Positions 29,759 to 40,294 of a DNA stretch of 64,000 bases are shown in pieces; within the stretch, counting starts at the first letter, position 1, and each line of letters opens with the position of its first letter. The notes under the pieces were generated by a model, which saw only the letters and a list, made by a program, of their open reading frames with translations, had not been told where the DNA came from and ran no database searches. The position numbers and the translations under genes were made by a program. The DNA comes from Candidatus Nitrosocosmicus franklandus (GTDB taxonomy: Archaea > Thermoproteota > Nitrososphaeria > Nitrososphaerales > Nitrososphaeraceae), in NCBI RefSeq assembly GCF_900696045.1, contig NZ_LR216287.1, forward strand, positions 1,302,001-1,366,000, read 5' to 3'.

Positions 29759-30403
29759 TTATTTGGGAGCTATTTTTATAGACTTGATCATCGATTCTAT
29801 GTCATCCATATTGTGATCAAAGTTCTTTTCTGATGAAGTATAGGTTAAAGATAGTGTCTTGTTGTTCTCAAAGACAGAAGTTACAAACAAGCCCTTAATG
29901 ATACCAAGAGAATTATCAACATAATTATTAAATACTATAGATCCGGCTGTATGACCATCAATTGTAAAATTTTTAAGGGTCTTGTCTAATATTTCTAGAC
30001 CGTTGTTAAATCTTTCCTGAAGAATAAGAGGATAATAAATCAAAAACCCATCTTTGAATTCTTTTTCGTCCAGATCAATATCTGTCATCGAAATAGTAAT
30101 AATGGACAAGTGGTCGGGCAGTGTGAACTGCGTAACAGGATACCCAAATTTAATATAAGGTTCCTTATATTCTACCTTCCAACTATTAGGATATTGTAAA
30201 GTGTAGTTGTTGTTAGGATCAGTATAAGTTGTATTTTGTACTTTGTCTGTCTGTGATTGAACTTGTAGCTCCTCCTGTCCATAGATAAATACATATGAGA
30301 AAATGCTAGTTGTTAGCAGTGCCATAAAGATGATAAAGATTGGCATGCAAATACAAAATAATTTAATAAATGAAATCTTGGATTTGTAACAAAGATCATT
30401 CAT
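29759..30403 (-). CDS. Secreted or membrane-anchored PsbP-like protein
   Basis: A 214-residue protein with a hydrophobic N-terminal anchor or signal (about 12-42). The outer part begins with TYTDPNNNYTLQYPNSWKVEYKE, which is the usual start of the PsbP-like fold, and continues with strands through GHTAGSIVFNNYV and TLSLTYTSSEKNF. Many such proteins occur in ammonia-oxidising archaea with no known role. No partner gene is clear. Confidence 0.75.
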   Translation of the reverse strand: MNDLCYKSKISFIKLFCICMPIFIIFMALLTTSIFSYVFIYGQEELQVQSQTDKVQNTTYTDPNNNYTLQYPNSWKVEYKEPYIKFGYPVTQFTLPDHLSIITISMTDIDLDEKEFKDGFLIYYPLILQERFNNGLEILDKTLKNFTIDGHTAGSIVFNNYVDNSLGIIKGLFVTSVFENNKTLSLTYTSSEKNFDHNMDDIESMIKSIKIAPK

Positions 30404-31282
30404 TTTATAAATATATACGATAGGAAAATAATATATCTGATGCTAATCTATCAGCAAGCAAAATATTGTCTTTTTATTGAAACTGATCACTAGACACCCC
30501 ATTATATATAATTCGAATGAATTGCATCTTATTCCTCATATCGCATCTATTGATAGCAGTTCAAACTCGTTATCTATTATTCTATTTACCATATTTGAGA
30601 ATTACCATCATTTAGCTACTTTTATCTTTGGTATGACTTTATTTTTTTGTATTTGTCCATCTTTTGGTTTATTTTTGAGCTTTTTGGGTAGTTCTTTCGG
30701 GTATACTCTTTTTAACCAATTTCATCAGCAATCAAAGACTTGTCTAAGTCGGTGTTGTATTGAGTAGGAAGCAGTATCTTATCGATTATATTAAACAGCA
30801 AAAATGATTTGAATTACACGCTTTCATCATCTTTACGTTTTATATTATCTTAATGTATTCTGAACTATCGTAGGTACCCGAATTCTGAAAAAGAAAGTTT
30901 ATCTTCTTAGCTGACAATCATACATACCGGTATTAAAGATCGTTTGGTTAATCCAGATACTTTTCTTGCAAGGCTCCCAAAGTCATTATGGAACCTATAC
31001 CATGAATTTGGTTTCTTTCCTGATGACCGTATCGATATTTCCCTTTCTTCAAAAAAAGTATTTAATTGCTGGGAGAAAAAATGCAATTTGTAAATCAAAA
31101 CAAATGATTTCTTCAACAATTTTTTGATCTGTCAATCAGATATTCCAGCATGGATGGAGGCATTTCATAAAGAATCACGATCTTTTGCCACAATCATATT
31201 AATGTTAATAAAATATTTTGCCGACTAAAGAATAGATAAACAAATAAATGAATTTATTTCCATTTGCAGAAATTCTAACGTT
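30404..31282. other. Gene-poor stretch
   Basis: Open frames at 30477-30767 (+) and 30907-31119 (-) start only with TTG. The minus frame ends with a plausible-looking segment (RFHNDFGSLARKVSGLTKRSL) and could be a fragment, but there is not enough to call it. Confidence 0.4.
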
Positions 31283-31723
31283 ATGTCTGAAGAAATCTCT
31301 AAAATAATGGTATGCATAGATGGCTCTGAGAATTCGATTAAGGCTGCTAGAAAAGCTCTGGAAATGGCAAAAAAAAACAATGCAGAAGTTATCGCAGTAT
31401 ATATTTCATTTATTCCATACTATTTGAGGCGATTGCCTCAATACGGGTGGGAAGGACTACATGAGTATGATGTGGGACAGATGAAAGAGTGGCTAAAAGA
31501 CATTATGATACAGGCAAAAGAAGACAATATTCATTTCAAGTCATTGGTAAGAGAGACCACATCATCAATTGTTAAAGAAATTATCAATATTGCCGATGAA
31601 GAAAAAATTGACTTGATTATTGTAGGTAGTACGGGCAAATCAAAACTTGATAGAGTGTTGGTTGGCAGTGTAGCCCAAGGTGTAATGACCAACGCGAAAT
31701 GTTCTATCTTATTAGTAAGATAG
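31283..31723 (+). CDS. Universal stress protein (UspA family)
   Basis: A 146-residue USP from an ATG. It opens SKIMVCIDGSENSIKAARKALEMA and has the ATP-binding loop VGSTGKSKLDRVLVGSVAQGVMT. It is a paralogue of the USP at 37960-38397: both share the KAARKALE stretch and an identical GSVAQGVMT block. Nucleotide binding is expected. The gene stands alone between gene-poor stretches. Confidence 0.93.
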   Translation: MSEEISKIMVCIDGSENSIKAARKALEMAKKNNAEVIAVYISFIPYYLRRLPQYGWEGLHEYDVGQMKEWLKDIMIQAKEDNIHFKSLVRETTSSIVKEIINIADEEKIDLIIVGSTGKSKLDRVLVGSVAQGVMTNAKCSILLVR

Positions 31724-32219
31724 ATGCGAGTATATTAAAACTAAGTTGGTCGCAAACAATAGATCTCCAACTACATCATTATCACATGAATATGTGTACA
31801 ATTACAATATTATGATCTTTTTTAATACTTTAACCTAAATTATATTAAAAGACCTCATTTAATTCTAAATATTAACAAAACAAGAACAGTAGTATATAAC
31901 ATGGCTACCAAGGATCGAGTAATAATATCTAATAGTAATCTAGTTTTTGTCAATTCTTTTGTCGTTACGTACCAGTTAAATAAACAATTAGGTTAATGGG
32001 TAGTGCAAGGTGAAGAAAGAAGTCGATCCGAATAATAAACAAATAAGACAAGATCTATTTGATTTTAATGACTTTCGACGTAATTATATAAAATTAAAGG
32101 TCAGTTAACACATGAAATTTGTTTTGACGGCGAATCACATAGAACATTTGTCTGTTAAAATAACATGTTTAAAGATTATAAAATTTAGTTTATATACAGT
32201 TGACGATACATCAAATATA
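31724..32219. other. Upstream region of the repeat protein gene
   Basis: No convincing gene; a 32-codon GTG frame at 32010-32108 is too short. A TATA-like box lies at 32189-32197. Confidence 0.5.
32189..32197 (+). promoter_or_regulatory. Candidate TATA box for the repeat protein gene
   Basis: TTTATATAC ends 23 bases before the ATG at 32220. This spacing would place transcription start almost at the ATG, which supports that start over the earlier one at 32112. Confidence 0.5.
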
Positions 32220-33143
32220 ATGAATAATATCGTTAATGTGAACAAAGCATTAAGTGTATCAACAGTCTTGGCGATGTCGTTCGTACTCCTTTTAGGTCCG
32301 ACTTCCATGACCATGAACGTATTTGCTCAGGGCAATACTGCTAACCAAGGCATAGGCCAATCACAATTTGCCACTCAATTAGGTGTTTGTGTATCTGGCG
32401 ACGGTACTCTTTTTTCCTGCAACAACTTGAATGCTCAAAACCAAGTCAACACTGGAAATAACGCATTAGCACAACAAGGTGGCGGTGGTAAAGGTGGCAA
32501 TACTGCTAACCAAGGCATAGGCCAATCACAGAGCTCTAACCAAAATGCATTATGTGTTTCTGGAACAGGAACCTTTGTTTCCTGCAACAACGTGAATGCT
32601 CAAAACCAAGTCAACACTGGAAATAACGCATTAGCACAAAGTGGCGGTGGTAAAGGTGGCAATACTGCTAACCAAGGCATAGGCCAATCACAGAGCTCTA
32701 ACCAAAACAGTGGTGTAGTTTCTGGTGGCGATACTACCGGCTCAGGCAACAACGTAAACACACAGAGTCAAACAAACACTGGAAATAACGCATTAGCACA
32801 ACAAGGTGGCGGTGGTAAAGGTAAAGGTGGCAACACAATTAATCAAGGCATAGGCCAATCACAGAGCTCTAACCAAAACAGTGGTGTAGTTTCTGGTGGC
32901 GATACTACCGGCTCAGGCAACAACGTAAACACACAGAGTCAAACAAACACTGGAAATAACGCAGCAGCACAACAAGGTGGCGGTGGTAAAGGTGGCAATA
33001 CTGCTAACCAAGGCATAGGCCAATCACAGAGCTCTAACCAAAACAGTGGTGTAGTTTCTGGTGGCGATACTACCGGCTCAGGCAACAACGTAAACACACA
33101 GAGTCAAACAAACACTGGAAATAACGCAGCAGCACAACAATAA
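32220..33143 (+). CDS. Secreted protein made of five curlin-like N/Q/G-rich repeats
   Basis: From the ATG at 32220 the product has 307 residues; an in-frame ATG at 32112 gives a poor N-terminus. Residues 1-36 are a signal peptide ending VFAQ. The rest is five tandem units of 49-57 residues starting GNTANQGIGQSQ and ending NTGNNALAQQ or NTGNNAAAQQ, joined by GGGGKG linkers. Units 3-5 are almost identical; units 1 and 2 carry paired Cys in place of VVSGGDTTGSG. The GNNAxAQQ pattern resembles curlin repeats, which build amyloid fibres, and an extracellular fibre or matrix role is inferred. The small protein at 15895 shares one unit. Confidence 0.82.
   Translation: MNNIVNVNKALSVSTVLAMSFVLLLGPTSMTMNVFAQGNTANQGIGQSQFATQLGVCVSGDGTLFSCNNLNAQNQVNTGNNALAQQGGGGKGGNTANQGIGQSQSSNQNALCVSGTGTFVSCNNVNAQNQVNTGNNALAQSGGGKGGNTANQGIGQSQSSNQNSGVVSGGDTTGSGNNVNTQSQTNTGNNALAQQGGGGKGKGGNTINQGIGQSQSSNQNSGVVSGGDTTGSGNNVNTQSQTNTGNNAAAQQGGGGKGGNTANQGIGQSQSSNQNSGVVSGGDTTGSGNNVNTQSQTNTGNNAAAQQ
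32331..33140 (+). repeat. Five tandem coding repeats of about 165 bp
   Basis: Unit starts are at 32331, 32496, 32658, 32829 and 32994, with lengths of 165, 162, 171, 165 and 147 bases (the last lacks the linker). All are multiples of three. The last three units are nearly identical at DNA level, which points to recent duplication or gene conversion. Confidence 0.93.
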
Positions 33144-33450
33144 TTTTTTTTGTTTTATTGAATCAATAATGTATTTTCCATTTTAACCCTACCGATCATC
33201 ATCATATTTTCGCTTGATCCTTTGCAATACCTACTATCAAAGATGCTCTGCTAGTAGAGCTGGATCATGATTCATAGGTTACTAAGTGTGTGCGTAACTG
33301 AATCCTTGTCTTTAGGTAAAATTAGGTAATGCCCGGAATTATGATATATAGCTGATTACAAAAGGAAAGACTATCGATGCAATCGAAAACCAATAGACTA
33401 CTGCGTGTTTAGTCTTGTTAATAAGTACATTTGACACGTCTATCTTACAT
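33144..33450. other. Intergenic stretch
   Basis: A T-rich run right after 33143 (TAATTTTTTTTG) likely ends transcription. Nothing else is seen. Confidence 0.5.
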
Positions 33451-34374
33451 TTAGTTAGATTCTCCCACTTCATCAACTGATTTCATCAACATGACAACGA
33501 AAGTATTTTGAAATACCTTTACAGGTTCGTATATGACCGACATATTCTTTTCTCCAATTGATTCGAAAGTTATACCTGATTGTCCCTATATGGTGTTTCT
33601 AAAACTAGTGAGATTGGCAAAGACTCGGGCATCATGCTTCTGTTCACGTCAGAATCTGCAATTTTCTGTCCATTATACCCAACATAGATTACATGAGTAT
33701 ACCCATCAGAAGATGTAAAATTAATTGATTGAAGTTCTTCATTTAATGTCCCAACAAAATCAAGACCTCCTGCCCACACTCCAACCAAACTAGAGTTGTC
33801 ATCTAATGAAAATACCTGAAAGACTATTACAGATTGTAATCGACCTAAAGATACCGATATGAATGGGTTTCCGATGTAAATCTCATTTGTATCAGTTACT
33901 CCTTTAAAGTAACCTCGAAATCCTAGATTAGCTAAAGTAGCCATTATCTGTCTAGAGAACGTCTCGTAAGGATATATATCTCCATTTGGAATCATAAATG
34001 GAATCATAAAACCATCCCTAAAATCCTTATAACTGGACAAAATATTTTGAGCGACCAACCTCTTTTGAATATCTACATCTTGAGGTATTGTGTGCAAGGA
34101 AGTTAGTGATTGGTTAAGCAAGTTAAATAGTGGGACTTCTCCTACCTGCGGCAGTTGACTGGTCATGTTAAGGATTGCGCCTGCATTCCGAATATGGTTC
34201 TCAAGGATTTTGCAAGGATTTTTGTTATTTTGAGTTTTCCTTTGCGCTATCAGAATCGACAGCAGTAGTATCGTTAGAGTAACCTTCATGCATTCTGTTA
34301 ATTGTATCGGTAAATGATTGCTGGACTTGATTTTCTATTGTTTTCTGCAAATCCAATTGGTTTTTTGAATTAAT
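33451..34374 (-). pseudogene. Decayed Cache-type sensor gene with at least two frameshifts
   Basis: The central open part, 33570-34289, encodes a double-Cache-like extracellular sensor domain (KILENHIRNAGAILNM, LPQVGEVP, NILSSYKDF, NEIYIGNPFISVSLG, YNGQKIADSD). It breaks off at ETPYRDNQV. In the next frame the sequence resumes at 33585 with GQSGITFESIGEKNMSVIYEPVKVFQNTF and stops at 33451; adding one G to the GGG run at 33584-33586 would join them. Upstream, a third frame (34374-34225) encodes LQKTIENQVQQSFTDTINRMHEG, the usual helical lead-in. Such domains head membrane signalling proteins. The downstream output domain is missing. Either decay or sequence error. Confidence 0.72.
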
Positions 34375-34959
34375 TTACCAAGTGAGAAAGCAGTATTATT
34401 ATCAGAAGAGATAGTAGACGTTGCATTAACATACAGAATAGCATCAAAATTTTGAATATATACTAAAGAATATAACGAGGATAAAAGAAAAGAAATGAAA
34501 TAGCAAGATCAAATTTAATCTTATTTTGTATTATGGATTATGATGACGACGTATAAGAGGGGATTACTGTCAGTAACAAGTTAAAACATATCTTAAGATT
34601 TAATGATATTTGTTTTTGATCATATGGTTATTTATTCAAATCCATTATGAAATATATCTTAAATTGTTATATTTATTTTAGAACATATTTTCAAAGTTAA
34701 TTTGATGATAGATTAGTCGACTCGGCATTTAATTCAGAGAACACATTATCATGTTTGACAATTCGGTTTTATTCAGATTGTTTCTTAGAGTAGCATGGAA
34801 AATCAAATCCAAATTCGATTATATCAACCGAAATGTAAGTATACTCATTTATTATGAAAGTAGTTCAAAATATGAATTGTTTATGGACGGTGAATGAACA
34901 ATTTCAAGACACAGAGATCTTAATACTATGTTCGAACATTTGTTTTATGGGGATAAAAT
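34375..34959. other. Intergenic stretch
   Basis: Minus-strand remnants of the Cache gene may extend to about 34440 (a frame reading DNNTAFSLGKLIQ). An AGTCGACT core lies near 34711. No other gene seen. Confidence 0.45.
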
Positions 34960-37910
34960 TTGGTAGAAACTACCCCGATCTTGATAGATGATAAGAGATG
35001 GCACAATATTACAGTTGAGGAAACGTCTACACTTCTGGATGTAAATATCCAGTACGGATTAACTAGAGAACAAGTGGAACAGCGTCGAAAACAATTTGGC
35101 CTCAACAAAATCACAGTTAAGAAAGGTATTCATCCTATGGCTATGTTTTGGACTCAAATACGTCAACCCTTGATCCTCATCCTCTTATCTGCAGGTTTGA
35201 TAACTGCAGTCATAGGAGAATGGGTTGATTCGGCAGTCATTTTTGGAGTAGCTATAGGCAATTCTATTGTAGGATTTATACAAGAATACAAAGCTACACG
35301 CGCAATAGAGACTCTATCAAAGATGTTAACAACCGAAGCTACTGTCTTGAGATCCGGTCAAAAGAAAAAAATATCTTCTTTCGAACTAGTTCCTGGGGAT
35401 ATCGTAGTTCTAAGATCGGGTGATAAAGTTCCAGCAGATATTCGATTATTTGAAGCAAGGATTTGAAAATCGACGAATCTACACTCACGGGTGAGTCAAT
35501 ATCTGTAGAAAAGGACAAAGTCGAACCGGTAAATGAGGATTCCGTTATCTCGGACCGAAAAAACATGGCATTTTTAGGAACGCTCGTTACTTATGGTCAT
35601 GGATTGGGAATAGTTACTGCTATAGGCGATATGACGGAAGCCGGCTCGATATCACAAAGTATTGCTACGACACCAGAAATTACAACGCCTTTAACACGCA
35701 AACTTGCACAGTTCAGTCAAAATCTTTTGTATATCATATTGGCATTAGCCGTCATATCATTCATAGTTAGTATGGTCAGAGGGGTTCACCGTGTTGAATT
35801 GGTATTTATGTCATCCATAGCTCTTACAGTAGCAGCGATTCCCGAAGGTCTACCTGCAGCAATGACCATCACATTGGCTATTGGTGTGAGCATAATGGCA
35901 AAAAAGCATGCTATTATTCGTAAACTTCCTGCGGTAGAAGCACTTGGAAGCACCACCGTAATCTGTTCTGATAAAACAGGAACACTCACTCAGAATCAGA
36001 TGACCGCTACTGCTATATATTGTGGTGGGATCAAGTATTCAGTATCAGGTAGTGGTTATTCGCCTAAAGGGTCTATTGCAGTACAAGCAAATTTTAAACA
36101 AATTTCAAGTAATATCTCGATAACATCTTTCAAACTAAGACAACTGAAAGAGTGTTTAATTTCGGGCATTCTGTGTAACGATTCACATTTGGTTCATCAA
36201 AAGGAAAATGATGTTTGGGAAGCTAAGGGAGACCCTACCGAAGTCGCATTGATAGTTTCAGGGTTAAAAGCTGGGTTAAATGAAGCGGTTATTAACAGTA
36301 CTTTTCCGCGAATAGATACTCTTCCATTTGAATCACATCTACAGTATATGGTAACGCTTCACAAAACATCAGACGATATCGATTTTCCATTTCATATTTT
36401 ATATTTAAAAGGTGCAGTAGAAAAGATATTATCGATATGTTCATTTTATATCAAAGTATATAATAAAGAAATCGAGGAAAATTTACCTCAAGACAAAGGT
36501 TATGGTAATGTTATAACAACCAATGACAACAAGTACACATTAAATCAAGACGATGATAATTTTGTGATGGGCTTGACTGATGAGGAGGCGTGTCCTCTTC
36601 TTGATAGTGATAAATCTAAGATACTTAAAGTCCATGAAGAAATGGCATCGAATGGATTACGGGTACTTGGTTTTGCGCGCAAATTAGTTCCGCTTGAAAA
36701 GGACAAAATTGTTTCAAGTGACATGGATACAAATTTTATATTTATAGGATTACAAGCCATGTTAGACCCTCCACGTACAGAAGCAATATCCGCCGTTCGA
36801 AGTTGTTTGAATGCAGGAATAAAAGTCAAGATGATAACCGGCGACAATTTGCATACTGCTATTAGTATCGCTAGACAGATAGGAATTATCGAAATTGTTC
36901 AAGACTCCAAGAATAACATTCCCATAAATTCGTCCAATACTAACAGAGGTGTTCCATCAGCAATAACAGGATACGATATCAAAAGACATTCCGATAGTGA
37001 TCTGGAAAACATTGTTAAAAGTACAAATGTGTTTGCAAGGGTATCTCCAGAACAAAAATTGTCTTTAGTCAAGGCCATACAGAAAAGTGGAGAAATAGTC
37101 GCAGTAACAGGCGATGGCGTAAATGACGCACCGGCATTAAGACAGGCCGATATCGGTATTGCAATGGGGGTCACAGGAACCGAGGTTGCTAAGGAGGCAG
37201 CAGACATGGTGCTTACAGATGATAATTTTGCATCCATTGAATCAGCGGTACGGGAAGGACGAGGCATATTTGACAACATAACAAAATTCTTGACTTGGAC
37301 TCTTCCCACAAATTTCGGTGAAGCTATGATCATACTAGTATCAGCCCTAATAGGCACCAGTCTCATTATTCTTCCAGTTCAAATTCTTTGGGTTAACATG
37401 ACTACGGCGTTAATTTTGGGTATAATGCTCATTTTCGAACCATAAGAACTTGACATAATGCAACGCCCTCCACGAAACCCCAAATCCAATATACTATCCA
37501 ATCAGGGTATCAGGAGGATTTTTATTGTGAGTGGAATAATCACGCTGTCGGTTTTCGCTATGTTTGAGTGGAACCAACAAAAAGCCGGTTCCACTTTAGA
37601 AGAGTCGATGACTGTAGCAGTAAATACGATTGTGATGATTGAGATTGTGTATCTATTGAACTGCAGGTCCTTGACAGAATCATTAGTCCGCATAGGGTTT
37701 TTTTCAAACAAATACATACTTCTTGGAATAATAGTGATGATAAGCCTGCAAATAGTATACACATACCTTCCTGAAATGAATTTGCTTTTCAAGAGTGCAC
37801 CAATTAGTTTTGAGGCATGGATTATGATAATAGCCATATCAATAGTTTCGTTTCTCATAATTGAGATTGAAAAGTGGGTAAGTAGAAAAAAATTTCTTTC
37901 TAAAATCTAG
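34960..37910 (+). pseudogene. P2-type cation-transporting ATPase, broken by one frameshift and one in-frame stop
   Basis: Three open parts line up as one SERCA/PMCA-like calcium or cation pump: 34960-35466, 35463-37445 and 37458-37910. The first covers the N-terminal helices and half the actuator domain. The second starts at KIDESTLTGES and holds the PEGLP helix, the phosphorylation motif CSDKTGTLT and the hinge TGDGVNDAPALRQADIG. The third has the last helices, starting MQRPPRNP. A one-base loss at about 35461 (expected RNLKIDES) shifts the frame. A TAA at 37443-37445 replaces the Lys expected in FEPKELDIM; the reading frame is unchanged across it. As read, no full pump can be made. Confidence 0.85.
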
Positions 37911-37959
37911 CTAGCTTAAAATGAAAGGGATAAATTGATTTTTAGATGATAGTAATAGT

Positions 37960-38397
37960 TCATCTTACCAACAACACTGAGCAATGTGCGTACGTCATCA
38001 CGCCTTGGGCAACACTTCCAACAAGCATCCTTGTAATCTTGGATTTTCCAGTACTTCCTATCACGATCAACTCTACTTTGTTCTTTTTGGCAAAATCTAC
38101 TATTTTTTCTACAATTGACGAATCGGTCTGCTGGACTTGGACCTCTACATTAATTCCGTAATTCTTTGTCTCTATGATAATGTCTTCAAGCCAGTGATGC
38201 ACTTGCTTAAGGTTTTCTTTATAGTCCTTCTCCCAAACGAGAGGTGAAATAGAAATAGACAAAGGCAGATACAAAACATGTATAGCTATTATGTCATAAC
38301 CATCTGTTTTGGCTATTTCCAGTGCCTTTCTGGCTGCCTTTAACGAGCCATCAGAACCGTCCACACAGAGCAGTAATTTTGAACGTTGATTTGACAA
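37960..38397 (-). CDS. Universal stress protein (UspA family)
   Basis: A 145-residue USP. It opens SKLLLCVDGSDGSLKAARKALEIA and has the nucleotide loop IGSTGKSKITRMLVGSVAQGVMT. It is a paralogue of the USP at 31283-31723. It converges with the disrupted P-type ATPase gene, 49 bases from its end. Confidence 0.93.
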   Translation of the reverse strand: MSNQRSKLLLCVDGSDGSLKAARKALEIAKTDGYDIIAIHVLYLPLSISISPLVWEKDYKENLKQVHHWLEDIIIETKNYGINVEVQVQQTDSSIVEKIVDFAKKNKVELIVIGSTGKSKITRMLVGSVAQGVMTYAHCSVLLVR

Positions 38398-38734
38398 TTT
38401 AGTATAATCAGTATTACCGATATAAAAGCAGTATCAATTTTTTAATGAACAAAGGACTAGATACTCTTTGGATATCGAATAAGATTATATCGAAATTATT
38501 GTATTGTCCTTTCACTCAGTAAACTATTCAAATCGATTAACACAATTCTTTTGCAATAGATCACCATCATAGTTTTATAATAAATAATATAAACCCGCTA
38601 ACCGCTAGACATTTACTGAACAGTAGATCTTTTGAATGATGATCAAATACAAGAGTTTATTGATGTTGATGTTTAGCTCTCATGTATTGTCAATATCCAT
38701 CCATCCATCTATCCTTTGACAGTTATTTTGGCAT
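38398..38734. other. Intergenic stretch
   Basis: No gene or clear repeat seen between the USP and PHA synthase genes. Confidence 0.5.
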
Positions 38735-40294
38735 TCATCTGGTCTTTAACCAGTCACCTACCTTGGGCCATAATTGTTGATGGGCTCTGGAACTTATACA
38801 AGCTCCAACATGCCCCGAATCAAATTCTATAATTGATTTATCCACACTCCCTATTGCATTATTTATTGCTCTACTTGATTCAGGATCAACTAAATCATCC
38901 TTTTTTGCTATCACATTTAGGAAGGGATGTTTAATTTTTCTCAAATCAATTTTTTTATCTCCATCTATTATCATCTCATTTTTTATCAGAAGATTTTTCT
39001 TGTAGCAATCATCTACAAATTGTCTATATATCTCACCTATTATGGGAGGACTATCATACAGCCATGTTTCTGTTGCAAAAAACTGCATTATGGATTCGAG
39101 GTCTTTAGGCTTGCCACCCTCTAGAAAAAAGTGAGGATATTTATGCAAAATATCTATTGGACTTCTAAGTAAAAAAGAGCTGTTGATAAACTCTCCAGGT
39201 ATATTTCCAAATGTATCCACAATAGTGTCGGCATTAATGCCTTTTGTCCATACACTTAAAAGATTATTATCGATGCTAAAATCACCCGGTGTCGCGAATG
39301 TTACGATATTCTTTATTTTTTCAGGATAAAGCGATGTATACATGAGGGCCAAGTCTCCCCCCCAGCAATAGCCCAATAATGAAACCTTTTCTGAATTAGA
39401 ATGCTTTAAGATGTAATCAACTGCATTGACAAGATAGTTGTCAACGTAATGCCCTATAGTAAGCTCTTTATCAAACGCGCTAGGTGTTCCCCAATCTGTT
39501 GCATATACGTCAAAACCTTGCTTTTGAAAGTTTCTGACTATACTGAAATTTGGAAGCAGATCTAATATGTAATTTCTGTTGATAAAAGCATAGACAATCA
39601 GTAATGGTGTACGAACAGATGCAGTAGTATATTCATCGCGTGTTGTAAGATTCGTGTGTTGTGAGATTCTCCTTTGTTTTTCGATCTCTTCCGCATCTCT
39701 TGCTCGTCCTTCACGATCATCTTGAGGAATATCATAATGAAACAAAGAATATTTGTTTTCAGAATGAATTTTGTGAGAGGGAGTTCTGTACATTATATCC
39801 CTTATCGGCTCGACAAAAGTGTTATTCCAATAAGCATTTAGATTGGACACTTGTTGATATAATAGTCCAGCACCTGTGATCTTTGCAAGGTTGCAATAGC
39901 TTTCGATAAATTCGGAAAGAGAAATTACAAAGGTTTTTTCTCTAAAATTGGTATCAAATTTATCATGTATCTTAGAAAGTATTATTTTTTCAGTCTTCTT
40001 GTAAAGTTCTTGTTGTTGATGATAGTTAAGAAACAACAAATTTCTTTCATCATCCATAACTTCCCTTTTGATTTCCTTTATCTCCTCTCTAGCATCCTTA
40101 AATGGTACGGAAAGCGCATCGATAAATGCACTATTTAATCTCGAATAGAACTCGATCGAAGAAGCAATGGTATCAACATAAGCTTCCAATAATCCAGATT
40201 TATTATGATAATGATCAATATTAGGAGAAACATCAGCATTGGAGTCTATGTCTCTAACTCCTTTGATATGATTTGGATTGGCATTATTATTCAT
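38735..40294 (-). CDS. phaC: Polyhydroxyalkanoate synthase, class III-like PhaC with long N-terminal extension
   Basis: A 519-residue alpha/beta-hydrolase-fold polymerase that would join hydroxyacyl-CoA units into storage polyester. The catalytic part starts near residue 165 with MYRTPSHK and TPLLIVYAFINRNYILDL; the nucleophile is Cys310 in GYCWGG, with Asp467 in KKDDLVD and His495 in SGHVGAC. Class III PhaC is normally about 355 residues and works with PhaE. Here about 165 extra N-terminal residues are mostly helical and charged, and may stand in for PhaE; this is inference. No phaE or phaB gene is in the window. It starts at an ATG. Confidence 0.9.
   Translation of the reverse strand: MNNNANPNHIKGVRDIDSNADVSPNIDHYHNKSGLLEAYVDTIASSIEFYSRLNSAFIDALSVPFKDAREEIKEIKREVMDDERNLLFLNYHQQQELYKKTEKIILSKIHDKFDTNFREKTFVISLSEFIESYCNLAKITGAGLLYQQVSNLNAYWNNTFVEPIRDIMYRTPSHKIHSENKYSLFHYDIPQDDREGRARDAEEIEKQRRISQHTNLTTRDEYTTASVRTPLLIVYAFINRNYILDLLPNFSIVRNFQKQGFDVYATDWGTPSAFDKELTIGHYVDNYLVNAVDYILKHSNSEKVSLLGYCWGGDLALMYTSLYPEKIKNIVTFATPGDFSIDNNLLSVWTKGINADTIVDTFGNIPGEFINSSFLLRSPIDILHKYPHFFLEGGKPKDLESIMQFFATETWLYDSPPIIGEIYRQFVDDCYKKNLLIKNEMIIDGDKKIDLRKIKHPFLNVIAKKDDLVDPESSRAINNAIGSVDKSIIEFDSGHVGACISSRAHQQLWPKVGDWLKTR

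Noticed and set aside
30477-30767. 96-codon plus-strand frame with a hydrophobic C-terminal half
   Set aside because: Only a TTG start and composition expected from AT-rich DNA; could still be a small membrane protein but unsupported.
32010-32108. 32-codon GTG frame before the repeat protein
   Set aside because: Too short and in the promoter region of the next gene.
32331-33140. CRISPR-like periodicity
   Set aside because: The repeats are coding, about 165 bp long and multiples of three, with no unique spacers.
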